In this document: positions 58,323-64,000 of the stretch, in pieces | How positions within the stretch are numbered: the stretch's first letter is position 1 | Layout: each line of letters starts with the position of its first letter | DNA from: Salvator merianae | Lineage: Eukaryota; Chordata; Lepidosauria; Squamata; Teiidae | DNA length: 64,000 nucleotides | Direction of reading: 5' to 3' | Assembly (NCBI GenBank): GCA_003586115.2 | Contig: QVOM02000034.1 | Span: 107,087,510-107,151,509, forward strand | Position numbers and translations under genes: made by a program | Notes under the pieces: generated by a model | The model's database searches: none | Seen by the model: only the letters and a program-made list of their open reading frames with translations | Told to the model about the DNA's origin: nothing

Positions 58323-58783
58323 GGGCCTGTTCACACTTAATCATTAGTGAGCGAGCAGATGTTCACTGCTGAAGTGTGTCCGCACTCTGCTGTAGCTACA
58401 GTCTCTGGGAGAGTCTGCAGCTGCTCCCAGCTGCTACTAACTGTGGACAGCTAAAACCCTGTCCACAGCTGGACCAGGAGCAGCTGGATTGCTCCCAGTC
58501 AGCAGTGTTCACACCTTCATCTGGGTGTGAATGCTGCAAGGCAGCGCCATGGCGTTTCTGGGTCTGTGCAGTGGCGAGCCATGTTCTGTTCACCATGGCA
58601 ATGGTCAGATGTTGCTGCAGCCACTGTATAGTGATCAGAACTGCATTCACACTGCAAGTGCTGGAGGCCTGGTACTGGCCCATTCTAGTACTCACTGTGC
58701 AAATGGCCGCTGCATCATTGGGTCTTGATCATCTTAGAATGGTATAATTATACCATTCTTTGCTGGTCAGTGTGAAAAGACCC
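58323..58783. mobile_element. Group C MITE-like element, complete
   Basis: Begins GGGCCTGTTCACACTTAATC and ends GTCAGTGTGAAAAGACCC. It carries a perfect 24-bp palindrome at 58,736-58,759 (AGAATGGTATAA and its inverse). Phrases GCAGCTGCTCCCAGCTGC and GGACCAGGAGCAGCTGG are shared with the 61,987 copy. Flanks are TTA and TAT, not a matching duplication. Confidence 0.8.
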
Positions 58784-60035
58784 TATGTTAGTGTAAATAA
58801 ACTACAGCCAGCGCATGCCTGTGTCTGTATGCAAAATATGTTTCCTAGTACTGGATTCTATAATTTCTGGATTGAAAAATCCATAATAGTTTATATAGGA
58901 AAATATCACAGAATTGTTTTTGTGTCAAATAATGGGAAACATGGATAGAGCATTTCAGACGTACTGTAGTTTAGAGACAGTAATGTCTGGAACTGATTTA
59001 TCATACTCAGGTGTATTATTTTGGGGAAAAAAAAGTTCAACAAAAATCAGTAGGACTGAATTACTTGCAAATAGTTTTAGGATTTTGCTGCTGTTTTACG
59101 AGTTACTGGTGCCATTCTTATTATGCAGAACACAGTTCTGCATTTCCATTATGTATCCGAGAAAGTGACAATATCAAGATTCTTCGCAGAATATAAATAA
59201 TGGCATACCGGAACTGGAAGAAAGTCTAAATGGTATGAGCATTTCCTTATAGAAAACATAATTTCTTCTGGTCTAACAGTATTGATCCCAGATCTTTTAA
59301 TAGGTTTTCTGAAGTCAAAACGTTCTCATTTACATGCATATTATGTAATGCTTGCAAGTGATACATGGGAAGATCCACCTCTGTCTGCTACCAATTATTG
59401 ATGTCTGTTTAAAGCTGGCTTCTGTTCTCTTGCTTACCAATGCAGTACTTATTGACATTTTGATAAAGGAAACCACGAAACATCCTATCCACTTAGATGC
59501 ATGCCTTCCTATGGAATTGCCCAGGAGAAGGCACTTTATAAACAAAGCATGAGCGGGCATCTATTTAATTAAAAACATTTACAAAGCATTCTAGTTCCAA
59601 ACCCATTTTTATTGATGAATAATGGTAAATGTCAGACTTCCCTGAATAATCATAATTCATTTTGGAACCTATCTTCCTGATGCAGCCATGGAGTCCTGCT
59701 ACTTTCTTCATGTTCAGTTAAATCTCATTAGTTGGAGATCACAGCATGCCTGAAAAGGGCTGTGGTATCTGCAGTAAACAATTTGCCTTCATTCTTGAGA
59801 AATATGACTTTGTGTTGGTCTCCCACAAAATGGGAAGCCAGTTTTTTCATTACTGAAAAGGAGCAGAAGGGATCCAACTTGGGAAAGCTAATAGTAGGTC
59901 GGGACAACACTGGCCATAAATCTCTCCGGTGTATATAGGCAGCAAAATAGGTTTTTGCTAGTAGATGTGCCTTGAGATGAATTTTGAGCTTGGTTTGTAA
60001 AATTTATGGAGAAGTATGCAATGTCAGAATATTAT
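58784..60035. other. Anonymous intron
   Basis: Nothing recognised. Confidence 0.45.
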
Positions 60036-60275
60036 TTATTTATAGTGTTTATGGCATTTATACACCACCTTTTCCCTGAAAAGCTGAAGCTAGTGCACAC
60101 CATTCTCCATCTCTCCATTTTATCTCCCCAACAAGCCTGTGAGGCTAAAAGATTGTGATTGGTCCAAAGTCACCCAAGCTTAGTGGTACAAGGTGAGCTT
60201 TCATGATAGAAGGGAGATTTGAAGCCAGAAACTCCTAGGTTCTGGCCTGATGCTGTGGCCAGTACCCTAAACAGG
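60036..60275 (-). mobile_element. L2/CR1/MIR-type 3' tail fragment (antisense)
   Basis: A TTATTTATTTATAG start, then CCCCAACAAGCCTGTGAGGC, AAAGTCACCCAAGCTTAG, GGGAGATTTGAAGCC and GGTTCTGGCCTGATGCTG fit the widespread 3' module ending in AACAACCCTGTGAGG, AGGTCACCCAG and GGGATTTGAACC. The module is shared by L2-type LINEs and related SINEs, so the exact source is uncertain. Confidence 0.65.
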
Positions 60276-60347
60276 CAGAATAATCTCGATAGAATCGTTG
60301 GAAAAACTCTGTTTCAAATCTCAACTCACCTGTAAAATCACTAGAGG

Positions 60348-60600
60348 CCTGGTCACACTGCAACATAATAGTCCGTTTTAGGATTGCACACGAACTGAAA
60401 CTCTTTTTGGCCTGTTCACATCAGTGCTCACTCAGTACAGAATGTCCTTCTTGGGGTGAGGTGAAGTGGCCTCAGGGTTGGTGCAGCCAGATGGCAGCCA
60501 GCTTGGGTCACCCCCTCTGGCTTTAAGTGCCAGAGTCCATAGACTGCACTCCGAATTGCAGATTAGTAAGCAGAGATTGGCAGCCCTTCACCTGGACTGC
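60348..60600. repeat. Interspersed repeat D, copy 2
   Basis: Homologous to 42,660-42,900: GGCCTGGTCACACTG, GCCTGTTCACATCAG, GGTCACCCCCTCTGGCT, CCAGAGTCCATAGACTGC. Orientation is the same. Confidence 0.6.
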
Positions 60601-61054
60601 CCAGCAGGGTCGCACATTCATTCAGAATTCACACTCCAAGCACAGCTCATGGACCATTGGGCTCTGAAGTTGATAATTCTCCTGTGCTCTGCATGTTTGC
60701 ATGGCACAAGGGAGAGGGAGAATGATTGTAAGAGCTCTCAGTACTCTTCCTATCCCTCTGCCATTATAGTACTCTAATGAGTGCTTAAAGATGGAGCAAG
60801 CACTCTAGAACATGTGTACTCTATGCTCTAGGAACACTTTTGCAGTGCAACAGGGATGCAACAGGAATTCAACATGCTTCTACAACTCCATTTCCAGTGC
60901 ACAGGGGCATCTGAAGATGTCACCACTGGTGCAACTCCCTCTGAGTGCTATTTGTGTCCTTGGTTCCAGATGTCTTGGGCTGGACTTGCATTGCCTGGTG
61001 GGCCACTTATATGATGCCCCAGATGGCCCACTGTGTAGAGACTTAGCTCTAACT
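60601..61054. other. Anonymous intron
   Basis: Nothing recognised. Confidence 0.4.
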
Positions 61055-61200
61055 TCAATTTGCTTAGGCCCTTGTATGTTAACAGTTAAGCATTGAATCT
61101 GGTATGAGAAACTTTTCCGGGTGTTGACACCGTTGAGCATGGGAATATGTGCATGGCAAGATGCTCTGCTCAACAACCTGCCTGCTGCATTTTCTAAGCA
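61055..61200 (-). mobile_element. L2-type LINE fragment (antisense)
   Basis: GCCCTTGTATGTTAACAG, GCATTGAATCTGG and CAACCTGCCTGCTGCATTTT follow the order of the L2 3' region at 57,270-57,400 (GGGCCTTATAGGTTAAGG, CACCTTGAATTGGG, TGCTGCTGCATTCTG). Confidence 0.5.
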
Positions 61201-61333
61201 TGAAAATATCAGCATAAGGAATACTAGCAATTAGGCTGTTCCTGTGCATGTAGGTATGCAATTGCTATATCAACCAAGGGTGTTAATAGGCACTTCTAAC
61301 ATTGGAGTCATTCGGGTCTCCAGTGACAATCAT

Positions 61334-61739
61334 GGGCCTTTTCACACTTACCACCATAGAACAGGATAATTATCCTGTTTTATGGTGGTATGGACCACAT
61401 AGCATGGACACCAGTGTGAATGCTGGTAGCCTTGCTGGATCCTGACCATGGCAGTGGCTGGGAAGTGTCTGGCCACTGCCGTGGCAACCATTAGCACCAT
61501 GCAGTGTGGAGACACAATCAAATAATTGTACAGGCTTGGCCGCCATGCACTGCGCAGCGGCCATGGCAGTGGCAAGTGCGAACACACTTTACCAGGAACT
61601 GGATACCACAGGGCTCACAGGTAGGAATGTTCAGGAACAGCTGTAGCCTACTCCCGGCTGCTCAGGCCTCTGCAAAGGGCAGAAGCCCTTTACTAGCAAG
61701 CATCCCTGATGCTTGCTAGCACAAAGTGTGAACCGGCCT
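61334..61739. mobile_element. Group C MITE-like element, complete with 3-bp duplication
   Basis: Begins GGGCCTTTTCACACTTACC and ends AAAGTGTGAACCGGCCT, flanked by CAT at 61,331-61,333 and 61,740-61,742. A 42-bp palindrome with one mismatched pair lies at 61,349-61,390, next to the left end. It is oriented opposite to the copies at 58,323 and 61,987. No coding capacity. Confidence 0.85.
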
Positions 61740-61986
61740 CATAACTCTAGGAATAGTCTCAAACCATACATTCCTTCTGAGAAGAATGCAAGCACACTTA
61801 GAAAAGACAAATTGCCCAACTTGCTCAAACCAAGAACTTCCTAACCATAGAGTCTCTAGTTTACCACTATACAACCTGTTATTTGCCTTTCTGTAACCCA
61901 CTGCTGTATCCAAGAAGCAGTTCAGGATTATCACAACCTCTCTTGAATCAGATTAGCTTGCATAAAGTCTGATGCAGTGGGAAAGA

Positions 61987-62446
61987 GATCCCTTTTCATG
62001 CTATAGTAGTGAGCATCAGGACACTCACTAGTCAGGTACTTTTGCATTTTGTGGGGCCCTGGTGATTGGGAGCAGACTACAACTGCTCCTGATCACTATC
62101 TGTTGTGGAGCACAAAATTGTGCTCCACAGCTGTACTGGGAGCAGCTAGACTGCTCCTGGTGCACTGGTTTTGCACCTGCTTCTGGATCCAAGCACAGAA
62201 TGGTGCGTCTATGCTTGGCTGTGGCTGTGCCATTTCACAATGTTGTCGATCACTATGGCAGCTGCTGGAAATTTACCGGTCATTGTCATCATGCAGGACT
62301 CCAACAGGACACAATGCAAATGCTGGTATCCTACCACCAGTCTGTTCTATAGCCTCACAGTGCAGATAGTCACTGCACTGCAAGCTCTATTCTCCCACAG
62401 AACAGGATAATTATCCTGTTCGTCAGTGGAAATTGTGAACAGGCCC
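61987..62446. mobile_element. Group C MITE-like element
   Basis: The left end is eroded (GATCCCTTTTCATGC), then GTAGTGAGCATC; the right end ATTGTGAACAGGCCC is intact. A perfect 22-bp palindrome lies at 62,400-62,421 (GAACAGGATAA and its inverse). Same orientation as 58,323. Confidence 0.78.
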
Positions 62447-62909
62447 TTAGTGTGCATTTTAAAACATGAACCTTTTTACGTTTTATCTCTGCTGAATATG
62501 TCGATACATTGTAATAGTTTTTATTTAAAAAGTTAATGTCAGAAGTATAAGCTGTAATTTGGAACTTGTAGGCCAGTGACTGGACAACTTTTTTTTCCAC
62601 CTGTCTGAACTGTCACATCATCACTGCATCCTGACTTTATCCTATCCTAGACTGGTCAGGATGGCCGCCATCCCCTAATGCCACTATTGGCTCCATGTGA
62701 ACCCTGTGTAAGCAGCCTGCCATTGTATAAAGACCACAAATGAGATAAATCAGAGGTAAATGCATGTTAATTATAAAACACATCTTCTGGGGAAAGAGCT
62801 TTAATAAGCTTGGTTGGGGATAGAGCCAGGTCTGTCATTTCAATGGAGGCTTTTGTGCCTGCATTTCTCATTATAAAAACATCTCTTCCTCTGTCTCTCC
62901 CTCTCTCTT

Positions 62910-62942
<33 letters not shown>

Positions 62943-63868
62943 TTCATCCTCATTAGTTTACTTGGATAAATATTATCCAGGCTATACTTTTCTGAAGGAT
63001 GTTAATGGACATTGTGAATGTGATCAGAGCTCTCTGTTGCAGGCAGCTGGAAATGTAGGACATTGGCATCTACAAACCACTTTTCTGCCATTTCTTCTCT
63101 TTTTATTTAGGCAAAGAAGGAACCTAGGAAAGCTATCAGTTAGTTACTCAAGAAACCATCTCTTAGCTTTGGCTTGGGGTAAGTTTTTGCAGTGGGAGGG
63201 AGCACACACACACATATAATTATCAGAAAGGGTCTCTAACTGTGAACTCTTAAATTAAGTACAATTCAGAGAAATTTGACCTTGTGGATTTTTAGGCCCA
63301 TCATTTCACACAGAAATTGTTATGAGTGTTTTCCAAGAAATTTCTAACATCTGTGGTTGTTGTGTATCTGCAACTGCACTACTGCATAAGATTTTTGTAT
63401 CTATAACTCTCATATTTAAGAGTTAGTTCTAGAAACTGGCAATTTGCTACAGGGTCCCCCCTGCCCCAGATGAGGATGGTTTAACATTGTTGAGTCAGTT
63501 CAGAGTTCCGGCATTTTTTGCATTTCCAAGATCTAGTACTTTTGAGTTTTAGCACTGCTGATTTTTGGTCAAAATCTCTGCTCAATTGTAAGTTCTGAAA
63601 CTGCTGATTGTGACATTTCTGAAATAGTCTTAGATGCATGGAAGACAGTCACATTTATTTAGCAATAACTCCTGTAGTGTTGGAATATTTATATTTATAT
63701 TCCACCCTATACCAGATGCTCTTAGATTGACTTACAACTGCAAGAACTGCCAGAAAGATTATACGTGTCCCAACCAACTGCATTAGGGGCTCCACTCTGG
63801 GTTTTTTTGTCAGGGTTTACTTCCTCAGCCTTTCCCTGTCCCAAAGCCATCGCAAAGCAGTGAAGCCA
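62447..63868. other. Anonymous intron
   Basis: Contains the (CA)n run at 62,911-62,939. 63,685-63,735 (TATTCCACCCTATACCAG) may be a very short L2 3' scrap. Nothing else recognised. Confidence 0.4.
62911..62939. repeat. (CA)n microsatellite
   Basis: About 14 uninterrupted CA units after a CT-rich tract. Confidence 0.95.
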
Positions 63869-63869
63869 T

Positions 63870-64000
63870 TTTACCCATAGCTGGGACGAGTAGTGCATTT
63901 TAAGTTACGCTAACAAAGTGTCTCCACACTTTGCTCCTAGAACTGCTCCTGATCACAGCTAGCTGTAGAGCAGTAACTTCTGTTTTGCAGCTTGACCAGG
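63870..64000. mobile_element. Group C MITE-like element, cut by window end
   Basis: AACTGCTCCTGATCACAGCT, GTAGAGCAGTAAC and CAGCTTGACCAGG follow the left part of the 58,323 copy (GCTGCTCCCAGCTGCTAC, CAGCTGGACCAGG). The left end is eroded and the right end is outside the window. Confidence 0.55.

Overview
The window is vertebrate nuclear DNA, about 64 kb from inside one very large gene. The only protein-coding exon I can support is at 39,525-39,612 on the + strand. It is 88 bp, flanked by consensus AG/GT splice sites, and encodes 29 whole codons that match dihydropyrimidine dehydrogenase (DPYD) exon 4. These codons include the four-cysteine motif [13 protein letters not shown], which supplies ligands to the N-terminal 4Fe-4S clusters. 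Everything upstream (1-39,524) is then intron 3 sequence and everything downstream (39,613-64,000) is intron 4 sequence. I looked for the codons of exons 3 and 5 and did not find them, as expected for a gene with introns of tens of kilobases.

The repeat content points to a sauropsid, most likely a squamate reptile. There are antisense and sense fragments of CR1 and L2 LINEs, several 5'-truncated L1 ORF2 ends, a near full-length Tc1-type transposon, a tRNA-headed SINE with a GTT/CAA-rich tail, a solo LTR, and many short non-autonomous DNA elements. The species assignment is inference from repeat types, not from a marker gene.

Layout. 0-4 kb: an in-frame 165-bp tandem repeat split by a 403-bp solo LTR, an A/C-rich tract, a duplicated block and a strong hairpin. 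4-13 kb: MITE-like elements in otherwise anonymous intron. 14.1-15.7 kb: Tc1-like element. 16-19 kb: L1 and CR1 remnants and a (TTCC)n array. 19-38 kb: mostly anonymous intron with MITEs, an L1 end (26.6-27.9 kb) and two adjoining MITEs (31.4-32.3 kb). 38-39.3 kb: a CR1 interrupted by a MITE. 39.5 kb: DPYD exon 4. 40-44.6 kb: L2, L1 and L2 fragments, with two L2 pieces facing each other across a (CA)n array. 45-54 kb: mostly anonymous intron with a CR1 scrap, the SINE, an inverted-repeat element, an (ATT)n array and an L1 end. 54.9-64 kb: a CR1, a long L2, and a cluster of five copies of one MITE family.

The most notable structure beyond the exon is a set of non-autonomous elements sharing termini related to GGGCCTTTCTGCAC or GGGCCTTTTCACAC. 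They form three sequence groups, called A, B and C here. Several copies have 3-bp flanking duplications (TAA, TGT, TTT, CAT), and group C carries a conserved palindrome near one end in which both arms have changed together. I found no operon, CRISPR array, prokaryotic system or other multigene system. The window does not show a new functional system; what may be undescribed are the repeat families.
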